Source: Oscillospiraceae bacterium
GTDB lineage: Bacteria > Bacillota > Clostridia > Oscillospirales > Ruminococcaceae
Direction of reading: 5' to 3'
Assembly (NCBI GenBank): GCA_024404875.1
Contig: JAKSPK010000015.1
Span: 1 to 46,801, forward strand
Length of the DNA: 46,801 nt
Shown: in pieces, positions 8,647-18,129 of the stretch
How the letters are laid out: every line of letters begins with the position of its first letter
How positions within the stretch are numbered: the first letter of the stretch is position 1
Notes under the pieces: model-generated
What the model was told of the DNA's origin: nothing
Databases searched by the model: none
Seen by the model: the letters and a program-made list of their open reading frames with translations, nothing else
Made by a program: the position numbers and the translations under genes

Positions 8647-10422
8647 ATGGACACAATGCAAGGAATGAAGCGTACCTGCTATTGCGGCGAGGTGCTGGAA
8701 GCGGGCAAGACCGTCACAGTCGGCGGCTTTGTCGATGCTGTACGAGACAAAGGCGGAATCCTGTTCATCGTTCTGCGCGACCGCACGGGCGTTGTTCAGC
8801 TTACCTTTGACGATACGACCGACCGTGCTCTCTTTGAGAAGGCCGCATCCTGCAAGTCGGAATATGTCATTATGGCAAAGGGAGATGTTCGCGAGCGCGA
8901 GAGCAAAACGGACAAGATCGCGACCGGTCATGTCGAGATTTATGTCACCGAGCTGCGCATTCTCGCAAAGGCAAAGACGCCGCCTTTTGAGATTACCGCA
9001 CAGACGAAGGTCAATGAGGAGCTGCGCCTGAAATACCGCTATCTTGATCTGCGCAGAGCACCGCTTCAGCAGAATCTGATTCTGCGTCATAAAATCGCAC
9101 AATGTGCAAGACAGTATTTCTATGAGAACGGCTTCCTTGAGATTGAAACACCGATGATGATGAAGTCCACGCCGGAGGGCGCAAGAGACTATCTCGTTCC
9201 CTCGCGTGTGCATCACGGAGAATTTTATGCGCTGCCGCAGTCCCCGCAGATCTACAAGCAGCTCCTTATGGTAGCAGGTTATGATAAATATATCCAGCTT
9301 GCCCGCTGCTTCCGCGATGAGGATCTTCGTGCGGACCGTCAGCCGGAGTTCACGCAGATTGACCTTGAAATGAGCTTTGTCGATGTAGACGACATCCTTG
9401 ATATCACAGAGGGATTTTTGATCCGCCTGTTCCGCGATGTTATGGGCAAGGAGCTGAAAACACCGCTGCCGCGCCTGACCTATACCGAGGCAATGGACCG
9501 CTTCGGCTCGGATAAGCCGGATCTGCGTTTCGGCATGGAGCTGACCGATCTTTCCGAGAACGTAAAGGATACGGAATTTGCAGTATTTCAGAATGCACTG
9601 ACGGCGGGCGGCTCGGTGCGCTGCATCACGGCGAAGAATGCAGCCGGTACGCTGACACGCAAGGAGATCGACAAGCTGACCGAAATGGTCAGAGGCATTG
9701 GTGCAAAGGGTCTTGCATATATCCGCTGGGTGGATGCGGAGCCGAGCTGCTCCTTCGGCAAATTCCTCAAAGAAGGCGAGCTGGATGCGATCCTGAAAGC
9801 AGCAGGTGCAGAGCAGGGCGATGTCGTGCTGATCGTCGCGGACAAGAATTCCGTAACGCTGCCGGTGCTGGGCGCACTGCGCAACCATCTCGGCAGAAAA
9901 CTCGATCTGATTCCGGAGAACGAATTCAATTTCCTGTGGATCACGCAGTTCCCGTTCTTCGAGAAGGACGAGGAGACCGGTGAATGGCTCGCGATGCATC
10001 ATCCGTTCACGATGCCGATGGACGAGTGCCTGCAATATCTCGATACCGCGCCGGAGAAGGTCTTTGCAAAGGCCTATGATCTGGTGCTGAACGGCACGGA
10101 GCTTTGCTCCGGTTCGATCCGCATTACGGATTATGAATTGCAGCAGAAAATGTTTGAATCGCTTGGTCTGACCGATGAGGAAATCGAAGCAAAATTCGGC
10201 TTCCTGGTTGAAGCGTATAAGTACGGCGCACCGCCTCACGGTGGTCTTGGCATCGGTCTGGACAGACTGACGATGACGCTGGCACAGTGCGATTCGCTGC
10301 GCGATGTAGTCGCGTTCCCGAAGGTGCAGAATGCGCGTGAGCTGATGAGCGGCTGCCCGTCGCCGGTGGATAAGGCAAGCCTTGATATTCTTGGCATTGC
10401 AGCCATCGAAAGCGAGTCCTGA
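8647..10422 (+). CDS. aspS: Aspartyl-tRNA synthetase
   Basis: 591 residues, the full bacterial-type length. The enzyme charges tRNA-Asp in the cytosol. It has an N-terminal OB-fold anticodon-binding domain (about 1-110), class II motif 2 around RCFRDEDLRADRQPEFTQID, a bacterial GAD-type insertion in the middle (about 290-420), and motif 3 GLGIGLDRLTM near the C-terminus. The start has AAAAGGAG upstream. Whether it is discriminating or also charges tRNA-Asn cannot be decided here. The next gene starts 41 bp downstream without a terminator between them, so cotranscription is likely. Confidence 0.97.
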   Translation: MDTMQGMKRTCYCGEVLEAGKTVTVGGFVDAVRDKGGILFIVLRDRTGVVQLTFDDTTDRALFEKAASCKSEYVIMAKGDVRERESKTDKIATGHVEIYVTELRILAKAKTPPFEITAQTKVNEELRLKYRYLDLRRAPLQQNLILRHKIAQCARQYFYENGFLEIETPMMMKSTPEGARDYLVPSRVHHGEFYALPQSPQIYKQLLMVAGYDKYIQLARCFRDEDLRADRQPEFTQIDLEMSFVDVDDILDITEGFLIRLFRDVMGKELKTPLPRLTYTEAMDRFGSDKPDLRFGMELTDLSENVKDTEFAVFQNALTAGGSVRCITAKNAAGTLTRKEIDKLTEMVRGIGAKGLAYIRWVDAEPSCSFGKFLKEGELDAILKAAGAEQGDVVLIVADKNSVTLPVLGALRNHLGRKLDLIPENEFNFLWITQFPFFEKDEETGEWLAMHHPFTMPMDECLQYLDTAPEKVFAKAYDLVLNGTELCSGSIRITDYELQQKMFESLGLTDEEIEAKFGFLVEAYKYGAPPHGGLGIGLDRLTMTLAQCDSLRDVVAFPKVQNARELMSGCPSPVDKASLDILGIAAIESES

Positions 10423-10463
10423 TCCGCAGCTGAGAGAATTGAAAAAAGAGGGGAATCATAAAG

Positions 10464-11504
10464 ATGAATGTACCGGAATTGATGACACAGATCCGTCTGG
10501 AAATGACCGGCGATCTGAAAAAGGATATGGAGTATTTGACTCAGCTGGCGGAGGATCTCCGGAATGAGCCGAATGCCGATGAACTGACAAAGGCTGTAAT
10601 GGAGCATGCGTTTTCGATCATGCCAGAGGATGTGCGGAAGGACATGGAGGAACGCACGATGATCGACGGAAAGCGTCTGGATCTCATTTATCGCGATGCG
10701 CTGGCGCTGGTCGATGCGAAAAAAACAGCCGAAGCAAAGGAATTGCTCGCGGCGCTTTCAGACAAGATCGCGCAGTATTTTGAGGGTGATGCTCCGAAGT
10801 ATTTCAGCTTCCGTAATCCATTTGAATACCATATGTACCGTCACTTCTATCCGGATGATACGAATTTTGACAGCGCACCGTTTGACTTTGCGGCCTATCT
10901 TTCACTGTATGGCTATGTACTGATCGAGGAGCGTAATGTCCGCGAAGCGCGGAAGGTGCTGCTGCGTGCGCAGAAGTTCAATCCGGTCAGTGCAGATGCG
11001 CGTTTTGAAATGGCAGAGCTCTGCAAGCTGGCACAAAATATGCCCGATCTCCTGAAGGTCAATCAGGAGACGCTCCCGCTCTGCACAACGGCGGACAGAA
11101 TGGCGCGTGTGCTGGCGAATATGGGCTACTATTGCTATGCAACGCAGGATTTTTATTCCGCCGCCGTGTTCTATTTTGAGAGTGTGCGTTTTGCGCCATC
11201 AAAGGCTGTGGAATTTGAATTGCAGGATGTTGTTCGCCGCATGAACACCTTTGGACAGAAGTTTGCGCCGCCAACAAAAGGTCAGACGCTCGATGTATAC
11301 GAGAAGTACAGCATGAAGCAGCCGCCGAATTCAGAGCTGGTAAATCTTGCTGTCGTGATGATTCAGCAGGCGCATAAATTTAACCGGACCGATCTGGAGG
11401 CATTCTTTAACCGTGTTGCATTTGATTTGACGAATGACCCGCAGTTCCGCGAGGAAATGAAACGGATCGCAGCGGCAAAGCGCGCGGAGAATCAGTCTGA
11501 ATAA
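10464..11504 (+). CDS. TPR-like helical protein of unknown function
   Basis: 346 residues, soluble, with no signal peptide or membrane segment. The sequence is predominantly helical, and the middle (about 70-270) has repeat-like helix pairs typical of tetratricopeptide proteins: ALALVDAKKTAEAKELLAAL, YVLIEERNVREARKVLLRAQ with NPVSADARFEMAEL, and YCYATQDFYSAAVFYFESV. This suggests a protein-protein interaction scaffold. AGAGGGG lies upstream of ATG 10464. It follows aspS closely and may share its transcript, with no functional link known to me. I do not recognise a named family. Confidence 0.8.
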   Translation: MNVPELMTQIRLEMTGDLKKDMEYLTQLAEDLRNEPNADELTKAVMEHAFSIMPEDVRKDMEERTMIDGKRLDLIYRDALALVDAKKTAEAKELLAALSDKIAQYFEGDAPKYFSFRNPFEYHMYRHFYPDDTNFDSAPFDFAAYLSLYGYVLIEERNVREARKVLLRAQKFNPVSADARFEMAELCKLAQNMPDLLKVNQETLPLCTTADRMARVLANMGYYCYATQDFYSAAVFYFESVRFAPSKAVEFELQDVVRRMNTFGQKFAPPTKGQTLDVYEKYSMKQPPNSELVNLAVVMIQQAHKFNRTDLEAFFNRVAFDLTNDPQFREEMKRIAAAKRAENQSE

Positions 11505-11555
11505 TTTTAGTCGGGCAGGGCATTCCAGTCCGCCGCATAAACAGAGGTTACCGAT

Positions 11556-12587
11556 ATGAAAACGATTCAGCCTTCCGATTCGCGCCTGCAATTTATGGGG
11601 CGCATCGACTTCACCGATCCGGCTGCACCGGATTTTTACTGGGCAGGTTCACTGGTGCAGTTTGCTTTCACGGGTACGCAGCTTACATTCATCATTGAAA
11701 ATCATGTCAGCTACAATGGTCTCCAGCTTGGCTGTATCATTGACGGGCAGGAACATACCTTGCAGCTTGATGATTCCGATAACCGCTATGATATCCCGAT
11801 CAGCGGCGCCGGAAAGCACCGCTGTATCCTGTTCAAGCGGCAGGATTCGACGCATCATTTTATACTGCGCAGCATTCTGCTTTCAGATGACGGTGATCTC
11901 GTCGAGCTTCCGCCGCTGCCGGCACTGAAGCTTGAATGCTACGGCGACAGCGTCACGGCCGGTTCTGTTGTAGAGGCGGTCGACCATGTTGCAGGGAATG
12001 ACCCGCCGGTCTACGATTCCGTATATGACAATGCATGGCACAGCTATGCGATGCAGGCGGCGCGTCTTCTGAATGCACAGGTGCATCTGGTTGCGCAGGG
12101 CGGAATCGCGCTGTTCGATCACACCGGCTGGTTTGCCGACGGCCGATACGGCATGGAGACCGCCTATGACAAGCTCTGCTATTTTCCGGATGTACCGATG
12201 ACACAGTGGGATTTTTCGCGCTATACGCCGGATTATGTCACATTTGCGATCGGGCAGAACGATCAGCATTTTGATGGAAAGGATCAGCTGCTTGACGAGC
12301 GTCAGCGGGAGCATTGGCTGGAGCATTACTGTCTGTTGATCCGTGATCTGATGCAGAAGTATCCGGATGCGGTGTTTATTCTGATGTTGACGGTGCTGAT
12401 GCATGATCCGTTCTGGGAAGAGCTGCTGGATGAGGCCTGTGAGCGAATTGGAAGCCGACGTGTGAAGCGTTTCCGGTTCACGCGCAGCGGCAAGGCAACA
12501 CCGGGGCATCCGCGCATTCCGGAGCAATGTGAAATGGCCTGCGAGCTTGCGGAGTATATCATGGCGCTGCAGAGCGGCATTCAGTGA
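11556..12587 (+). CDS. CE2-like SGNH carbohydrate acetyl esterase
   Basis: 343 residues. The N-terminal third (1-120) is a beta-rich jelly-roll-like domain (MGRIDFTDPAAPDFYWAGS), followed by an SGNH hydrolase domain starting LECYGDSVTAG, where the Ser is the nucleophile. Block III is GQNDQH and block V GHPRIPEQ carries the His. The usual Asp two or three residues before the His is absent, as is common in CE2 enzymes that work with a Ser-His dyad. CE2 enzymes remove acetyl groups from xylan- or mannan-type sugars. No signal peptide is visible, so it should act in the cytosol on imported oligosaccharides. Its last 29 bp overlap the convergent gene on the other strand. Confidence 0.85.
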   Translation: MKTIQPSDSRLQFMGRIDFTDPAAPDFYWAGSLVQFAFTGTQLTFIIENHVSYNGLQLGCIIDGQEHTLQLDDSDNRYDIPISGAGKHRCILFKRQDSTHHFILRSILLSDDGDLVELPPLPALKLECYGDSVTAGSVVEAVDHVAGNDPPVYDSVYDNAWHSYAMQAARLLNAQVHLVAQGGIALFDHTGWFADGRYGMETAYDKLCYFPDVPMTQWDFSRYTPDYVTFAIGQNDQHFDGKDQLLDERQREHWLEHYCLLIRDLMQKYPDAVFILMLTVLMHDPFWEELLDEACERIGSRRVKRFRFTRSGKATPGHPRIPEQCEMACELAEYIMALQSGIQ

Positions 12588-13002
12588 CAGCGTCCGTTGT
12601 GCGCATGGAACTGTGCGGTATCTCATACTGCCGGCAGAAGCGCTTGGCGATGAAGACAGCTGCAAGGCAGAGCAGATACCACACCGCTGAGAACTGCAGA
12701 CAGATCTGTCCGAGAAGATTGAACGGTCTGTCGGAATAGTCCCAGACATGCCAGCCCATAATGAGGTTGTCAAATACGCCGACTGTGAACTCCGACGCGG
12801 TGACGAATACCGCAGCGAACAGTGCACGGACAGCAGCAGGTGCGTCGAGCCGGTGCTCCATGCTGCCGACCATGCAGAAGGAGATTCCGCCGAGGAGCCC
12901 CATTGTCCAGTGTGTATATCCGCGGACGGCGATCTCAAAAAATGCATATGCAAAAAAACCGAATAAAAATGCAGCGATGTATTCGCCGGGATTGTTTTTC
13001 AT
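12559..13002 (-). CDS. CmpB-type putative ABC transporter permease family membrane protein
   Basis: 147 residues, four to five hydrophobic segments and a hydrophilic C-terminal tail. The stretch with YSDRPFNLLGQICLQFSAVW is the hallmark of the membrane family PF06541 (putative ABC transporter CmpB), whose transport role is not proven. AAAGGAG lies 9 nt upstream of the start on the minus strand. The 3' end overlaps the converging esterase gene by 29 bp. No ATPase partner is adjacent. Confidence 0.8.
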   Translation of the reverse strand: MKNNPGEYIAAFLFGFFAYAFFEIAVRGYTHWTMGLLGGISFCMVGSMEHRLDAPAAVRALFAAVFVTASEFTVGVFDNLIMGWHVWDYSDRPFNLLGQICLQFSAVWYLLCLAAVFIAKRFCRQYEIPHSSMRTTDAVTECRSAAP

Positions 13003-13122
13003 GGAATGCCGCTCCTTTTCCGCAGACGGATTTGCTGAGTGCAGCTCAGCGGAACATCCGTATTATATGCGCGGAATGCGGCAATATTCCGGCGTGCTGT
13101 ATATACGATCAGGAGGAAATTT

Positions 13123-14685
13123 ATGCGAGAAAGCGGAATACTGCTTCCGGTCTCGGCGCTGCCGTCGAAGCACGGCATCGGCAAGCTCGGACAGGCTGCC
13201 TATGATTTTGTGGATTTTCTGCGCGGAGCAGGCTGCCATTACTGGCAGGTGCTGCCGCTGACACAGACCAGCTACGGCGATTCACCGTATCAGTCGCCGT
13301 CCTGTTTTGCCGGCAATCCGTATCTGATCGACTTTGATCTGCTCACGGAACGCGGCTGGCTTCACCCCTCGGATTACGATGGCTTGCAGTGGGACAGCGA
13401 TGCAAAGACAATCGACTACGCACTGCTCTATCAGAATGTGACGCCGGTTCTGCGTATTGCCTTCCGGAATTTTACGAAGCATATCCCATCGGATTTCCGG
13501 AAATTCTGCACGGAGCAGAAGGCGTGGCTGAATGACTATGCGGTCTTCATGGCGATCAAGGAGACAAACGGCGGCAAGCCGTGGTATGAATGGGATGCGC
13601 CGCTTGCACTCTGCGAAAAAGATGCCGTGAAGCGTGTGAAGCAGGAGCTTTCGGAGGAGATCGAATTCTATCGCTTCGTGCAGTATTGTTTCTTCATGCA
13701 GTGGAGTGCGGTGAAGAAGTACGCAAACGAAAAAGGAATCCGCATCATCGGCGATATTCCGATTTATGCTGCATATGACAGTGCAGAGGTCTGGGCGCAG
13801 CCGAAGCTGTTTCAGCTCGACAGGGATAAAAAACCGATCGCCGTTGCGGGCTGTCCGCCCGATGCATTTGCTGTGACCGGTCAGCTCTGGGGAAATCCGC
13901 TCTGGAACTGGGACGACATGGCGAAGAACAACTATGCATGGTGGCTGGATCGCATCGGGTTCACACTGAAGCTCTACGATGTTGTCCGCATCGACCATTT
14001 CCGCGGTTTTGAGCGCTATTACGCAATCCCCTACGGTGCGGAGACCGCAGAGAACGGAAAATGGATCAAGGGGCCGGACTATGCCCTCTGGAAAGCGGCA
14101 AAGGAAAAATTCGGAAAGATGAATGTCATTGCTGAGGATCTCGGCAATATTACGCCAGCGGTCATCCGGTTGCTCCGGCGTACAGGCTTCCCCGGCATGA
14201 AGGTTTTGCAGTTCGGGTTCGACAGCGATGCGGAGAATCCGTATCTGCCGCATAATTTTGCAACCGACAACTGCATCTGCTATACCGGCACGCATGACAA
14301 CCACACTCTGCGCGGCTGGGTCAAGAGCAATGCCGCCAGCACGAACGCATATGCGATGCGCTATCTTGGAGTAAAGAAAACGAAAAAGCTTCCGAAGGCG
14401 ATGCTGCACGCGACATGGGCAACGATTGCAAGGATTGCGGTTGCACCGATGCAGGATTTCCTGAATGCGCCGCCGTCTGACCGGATTAATACGCCTTCAA
14501 CGCTCGGCGGCAACTGGATCTATCGTACACAGCTTTCGGACTATTCCGCGAAGTTGTGCCGGAAGATTTATGAGCTGAATGTGACCTTCGGACGGCTGAA
14601 TCAGCCAGAGGAGAAAGTGCAGAAACCGAAGCGAGGCCGTTCGAAGAAAGCAGCCGAGCCGGCAGCGGAGGATGCTGAATCGTAA
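13123..14685 (+). CDS. malQ: 4-alpha-glucanotransferase (amylomaltase)
   Basis: 520 residues in GH77, the usual bacterial length. It transfers alpha-1,4-glucan segments between maltodextrins or to glucose in the cytosol. ATG 13123 is chosen for its AGGAGG 6 nt upstream; an in-frame ATG at 13039 has none. Recognisable features are the N-terminal GILLPVSALPSKHGIG, YWQVLPLTQT, SPYQSPSCFAGN, the nucleophile region VRIDHFRGFE, the acid/base region VIAEDLG, and THDNHT. After the catalytic domain there is a short Lys/Arg-rich then acidic tail (KRGRSKKAAEPAAEDAES), unusual but not disruptive. Flanking esterase genes suggest a general intracellular oligosaccharide-processing cluster. Confidence 0.96.
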   Translation: MRESGILLPVSALPSKHGIGKLGQAAYDFVDFLRGAGCHYWQVLPLTQTSYGDSPYQSPSCFAGNPYLIDFDLLTERGWLHPSDYDGLQWDSDAKTIDYALLYQNVTPVLRIAFRNFTKHIPSDFRKFCTEQKAWLNDYAVFMAIKETNGGKPWYEWDAPLALCEKDAVKRVKQELSEEIEFYRFVQYCFFMQWSAVKKYANEKGIRIIGDIPIYAAYDSAEVWAQPKLFQLDRDKKPIAVAGCPPDAFAVTGQLWGNPLWNWDDMAKNNYAWWLDRIGFTLKLYDVVRIDHFRGFERYYAIPYGAETAENGKWIKGPDYALWKAAKEKFGKMNVIAEDLGNITPAVIRLLRRTGFPGMKVLQFGFDSDAENPYLPHNFATDNCICYTGTHDNHTLRGWVKSNAASTNAYAMRYLGVKKTKKLPKAMLHATWATIARIAVAPMQDFLNAPPSDRINTPSTLGGNWIYRTQLSDYSAKLCRKIYELNVTFGRLNQPEEKVQKPKRGRSKKAAEPAAEDAES

Positions 14686-14807
14686 AGATTACCGCAGGAT
14701 TGTTCGTGCAATGTCTGCTGCACGGCGCAGATCACGGCAAAAAGATCGGCAGATGATTTCGAGAGACAGTTGGCGCATCAATAATATACAGATAAAGAGG
14801 TTTACCG

Positions 14808-16373
14808 ATGAGGACAGCAGCAATTTTCAGCGACCGCATGGTTTTGCAGCGTGAAAAACCAATCGCAGTCTGGGGCGACGGAAGGGATGGTCAGCATGTG
14901 ACCGTTTCGCTCGGCGGACACAGCGCCTCGGCGGTCATCTGTGACGGAAAATGGCGCGTGACGCTTCCGCCGATGCCTGCCGCCGAGAATCTGACCATGA
15001 CAGTCACGGACGGTGCAGTGCAGATTATCTATCGCGAGATCGCGGTCGGAGAGGTCTGGCTTTGCGGCGGTCAGAGCAATATGGAATTTGAAATCAAGGA
15101 CGAGCTTCACGGTGAAGCGGTGCTGGATTCGCTTCGGCCGGAATGCGGCGTGCGGTTCTATTATACGCCGAAACAGCGCATTATCGACGAAAGCTTCGAT
15201 GCAGCCGAGCGTAATACCGCGTGGAGCTATGCGACGCCGGAGGGTGCGCGTGCATGGTCAGCAGTCGGATTGTATTTTGCGCTGTCATTGGCAAAGCGCC
15301 TCGGCGTGACGGTCGGATTGATTGGCTGTAACTGGGGCGGGACATCGGCATCGGTCTGGGTCTCTCGGAATGTGCTGGAGCAGAATGCGGAGATTCGTCC
15401 TTATATAGATGAATACGACGCAGCGACTGCCGGCAAAACGCGTGAGGAGCTGATCGCGGAGTTCGATGAATACGCCGCCTATCAGGATGTGTGGTGGGGA
15501 CGATACTCCGCGTACATGGAGGAACATCCTGAAGCATCGTGGGATCAGGCGCAGGAAGCAGTCGGTGCGTCACGCTATCCGGGGCCAATGGGACCGAAGA
15601 ATGAATGCCGTCCCTGCGGCGGTTATGAGACCATGCTGCAGAGAGTTGCACCCTATACGCTGCGCGGTTTTCTGTATTACCAGGGCGAATCGGACGATCA
15701 TCGCCCTGCGTCCTATGAAACGCTGCTGACGGCATTGATCGGCTGCTGGCGGCGCGACTGGGGCGATCCGGAGCTGCCGTTCCTGAATGTGCAGCTGCCG
15801 ATGTTCCGCTATTTGAATGATCCTGATTATCAGCACTGGTGTCTGATCCGCGAAGCGCAGATGCGTGTTTACCGCAAGCTGCGGAATACCGGACTTGCAG
15901 TCCTGACCGACTGCGGCGAGCTGGACAATATCCACCCGAAGGACAAGGCGCAGGTCGGCTACCGTCTGTATTTACAGGCACTGAGCGAAGTCTATCATCT
16001 GATGCCGCGGGAACAGGCAGCTTCGCCGATGATGACGGGCGGCTATGCCGACGGAAAAAGCTATGTCATCTTGACAGAAAACGCAGAAAAGGGCTTCCGC
16101 CTGACCGGTGAGGCAGCCGGCTTCCTGCTGGCCGGTGAGGACGGCATATTCTATCCGGCCTCGGCATCCTTTGCACCGAACCGCATTACGCTGACTGCAG
16201 AGGCCGTGCCGCTGCCGAAGTATGCGCGGTATGCATGGACAAATTATTTTGCGCCGGTCACGGTCTTTGGCATGAACGGTCTGCCGCTTGCGCCGTTCCG
16301 GACGGATTCGTTTGATGCGCAGACGGCTGAGAATACTGAAAAGCGCAATGCGCCCTCTGCATCTTCGGAGTGA
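14808..16373 (+). CDS. Sialate O-acetylesterase-like (SASA/CE6-like) esterase
   Basis: 521 residues. An N-terminal beta region (1-85) precedes an SGNH-like domain beginning VWLCGGQSNMEFEI, where the Ser of GQSN is the nucleophile. FLYYQGESD and DNIHPKDKAQVG supply the other catalytic block, with the Asp-x-x-His arrangement. The family removes acetyl esters from sialic acids or, in plant-fibre degraders, from xylan and related glycans. The name sialate esterase reflects family membership, not a shown substrate. No signal peptide is visible, so it is cytosolic. AGAGG precedes the start. It lies 122 bp after malQ on the same strand. Confidence 0.88.
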   Translation: MRTAAIFSDRMVLQREKPIAVWGDGRDGQHVTVSLGGHSASAVICDGKWRVTLPPMPAAENLTMTVTDGAVQIIYREIAVGEVWLCGGQSNMEFEIKDELHGEAVLDSLRPECGVRFYYTPKQRIIDESFDAAERNTAWSYATPEGARAWSAVGLYFALSLAKRLGVTVGLIGCNWGGTSASVWVSRNVLEQNAEIRPYIDEYDAATAGKTREELIAEFDEYAAYQDVWWGRYSAYMEEHPEASWDQAQEAVGASRYPGPMGPKNECRPCGGYETMLQRVAPYTLRGFLYYQGESDDHRPASYETLLTALIGCWRRDWGDPELPFLNVQLPMFRYLNDPDYQHWCLIREAQMRVYRKLRNTGLAVLTDCGELDNIHPKDKAQVGYRLYLQALSEVYHLMPREQAASPMMTGGYADGKSYVILTENAEKGFRLTGEAAGFLLAGEDGIFYPASASFAPNRITLTAEAVPLPKYARYAWTNYFAPVTVFGMNGLPLAPFRTDSFDAQTAENTEKRNAPSASSE

Positions 16374-16442
16374 TGCGCAGGCTTCAAAGCGGATACGGCA
16401 ATACTTTCCGGTTGGTAAATGTTAAAATGATATGGCAAAACC

Positions 16443-16471
16443 TTGACATTTTCGGAAAAAAGCGTTATAAT
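16443..16471 (+). promoter_or_regulatory. Promoter of the transglutaminase-like gene
   Basis: Perfect -35 TTGACA (16443-16448), 17 bp spacer, perfect -10 TATAAT (16466-16471). It lies about 58 bp upstream of the start at 16529. Confidence 0.85.
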
Positions 16472-16528
16472 GAACTGTACGAATTTACTATAACAGTCTG
16501 AGTGTTCGACTGAATGAAAGGATATGAG

Positions 16529-18079
16529 ATGAAGCGATTCAGTAACCCAAAGCAGGAGCAGAGGTCTGCTGGCTCTGATGACAAAAAGATCCAGCGGGGA
16601 TATATGTTTGCAGGACTGATGCTGCTCGCGGTCATTATCGTCATTCTGGTCTCTGCAGTAATTCACCGCAGCAAGGACGGACAGTCTGTGCTGGCCGAGG
16701 CACCGGATTATGTGACGGATCAGTTGACCGTCTGGAGCGGAGAGCCAATTCCCTCGCCGTATTCATTCCTTTACGCTCGGACAAGCCATCTTGTCAGCGA
16801 GGCACGGTATGCAGAGATCCCTGATCTTTCTGTCGGCGATCATGAAGTTGCAATCCTTCTGCGGATGAATGACGGAACAACGCGAACCGAAAATGCGGTG
16901 CTGAAGGTCAGAGAGCCCGTCATGCGCATGGAGGCCGGAACGGTCGCAACTGCAGAGCAGATGCTCGGCAGCGGCTTTAAGGATGCGATCATTACGCCGC
17001 CTGTCTCGCAGTTCACAGAGCTTGGATCCTATCCGGTAACGGTTTCGCTTGATGGCAGGGATTATCCCTTCACGCTGATCGTGCAGGATACGACTGCCCC
17101 GATCCTGAAGATCAAAAATAATCTGAAGTTTTTTGTCAATCAGAAGATCACCGCAGAAGATTTTGTCGAAGACTGCGATGATCTTTCGGAGGTTGAGTTC
17201 CATTTCTCGGCGGAACCGAGTACACTCTCTGAAGGTACGCATACGGTTCAGCTGATCGCGACTGATTCCGGCGGCAATAGCCAGACCTACGATATCTCTT
17301 ATGAGGTCGGCGGTGACGGCGAAGCGCCGATGATTCAGGGTGTCACGAAAATGCAGACCGTCGCGGGTGTACGGATCGACTATCTGCGCGGCGTCAAAGC
17401 AATCGACCTTGGTGACGGCACTGTCGAGGTCAATGTGCAGGAGCCTCCCGCATTCGATATTAAGCAGCCCGGTACATATGAAATTGTGTATTCTGCAAAC
17501 GATTCCGCCGGCAATATCGGCAAGGAGACCGCGGAGCTGGTCGTTCTGCCTGCGGTCGGGAGTCTGGATTTGCTGACTTCCGATGATGTCATGCGTATGG
17601 GTGATTATATCATCGGTGAGCTGAAAAAGGTGACGAGTTACGGCGAAAGACAGGGCTTTGCGCGTGCAATCTTCGATTATGTGCAGACGCATATGCAGTA
17701 TGTCAACGGCACGAACAATGATGATTGGCAGAAAGCAGCAGTTTCGGCACTCTCGCTCGGCTACGGCGATTCTGCGAACTATTACGGGCTGTCCCGTCTG
17801 CTGCTGACCTGCGCGGAATTTGACAATATGATGGTTGAGCGGCAGAGCTCGCAAGAAATCAATCAGGATGACAGTGAGCCGAAACAGTCGGCGTGGTATG
17901 CACCGCATTTCTGGAATCTGGCGCGTGTCAACGGTGCATGGTATCATTTCGATGCCTCTCCGTATTACGGCGGCAGTGATTTCTTCCTCTGGACGGATGC
18001 GCAGATCGACTATTTCTCTGCGCTGCATGGTAATTGCTATGAGCGTGACAAGAGCCTTTATCCGCTGACACCGAACTGA
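16529..18079 (+). CDS. Membrane-anchored Ig-like/transglutaminase-fold protein lacking the catalytic Cys
   Basis: About 516 residues. ATG 16529 has GAAAGG upstream, while the in-frame ATG at 16514 overlaps that site. Order: cytoplasmic stretch (1-25), one membrane helix (about 29-52), then an extracytoplasmic part with two beta domains of the DUF5011/HYR type (DTTAPILKIK, TVQLIATDSGGN, YEIVYSANDSAGN). The C-terminal transglutaminase-like core (about 355-510) has LGYGDSANYYGLSRLL, APHFWNL and YHFDASPYYGG. His460 and Asp475 fit the triad, but the expected Cys is Ser415 (codon TCT). It is therefore probably a non-catalytic binding domain, or uses Ser. It has its own strong promoter, and the next gene follows 50 bp later. 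Confidence 0.85.
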   Translation: MKRFSNPKQEQRSAGSDDKKIQRGYMFAGLMLLAVIIVILVSAVIHRSKDGQSVLAEAPDYVTDQLTVWSGEPIPSPYSFLYARTSHLVSEARYAEIPDLSVGDHEVAILLRMNDGTTRTENAVLKVREPVMRMEAGTVATAEQMLGSGFKDAIITPPVSQFTELGSYPVTVSLDGRDYPFTLIVQDTTAPILKIKNNLKFFVNQKITAEDFVEDCDDLSEVEFHFSAEPSTLSEGTHTVQLIATDSGGNSQTYDISYEVGGDGEAPMIQGVTKMQTVAGVRIDYLRGVKAIDLGDGTVEVNVQEPPAFDIKQPGTYEIVYSANDSAGNIGKETAELVVLPAVGSLDLLTSDDVMRMGDYIIGELKKVTSYGERQGFARAIFDYVQTHMQYVNGTNNDDWQKAAVSALSLGYGDSANYYGLSRLLLTCAEFDNMMVERQSSQEINQDDSEPKQSAWYAPHFWNLARVNGAWYHFDASPYYGGSDFFLWTDAQIDYFSALHGNCYERDKSLYPLTPN

Positions 18080-18129
18080 GCGGATGTATCAAAGAAGAAA
18101 AAAGATCATGGAAGGAAAGGGCGAAAAGT

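Noticed and set aside
8641-10239. 532-codon open frame opposite aspS
   Set aside because: A shadow frame caused by codon bias; no homology pattern, and it crosses the aspS start.
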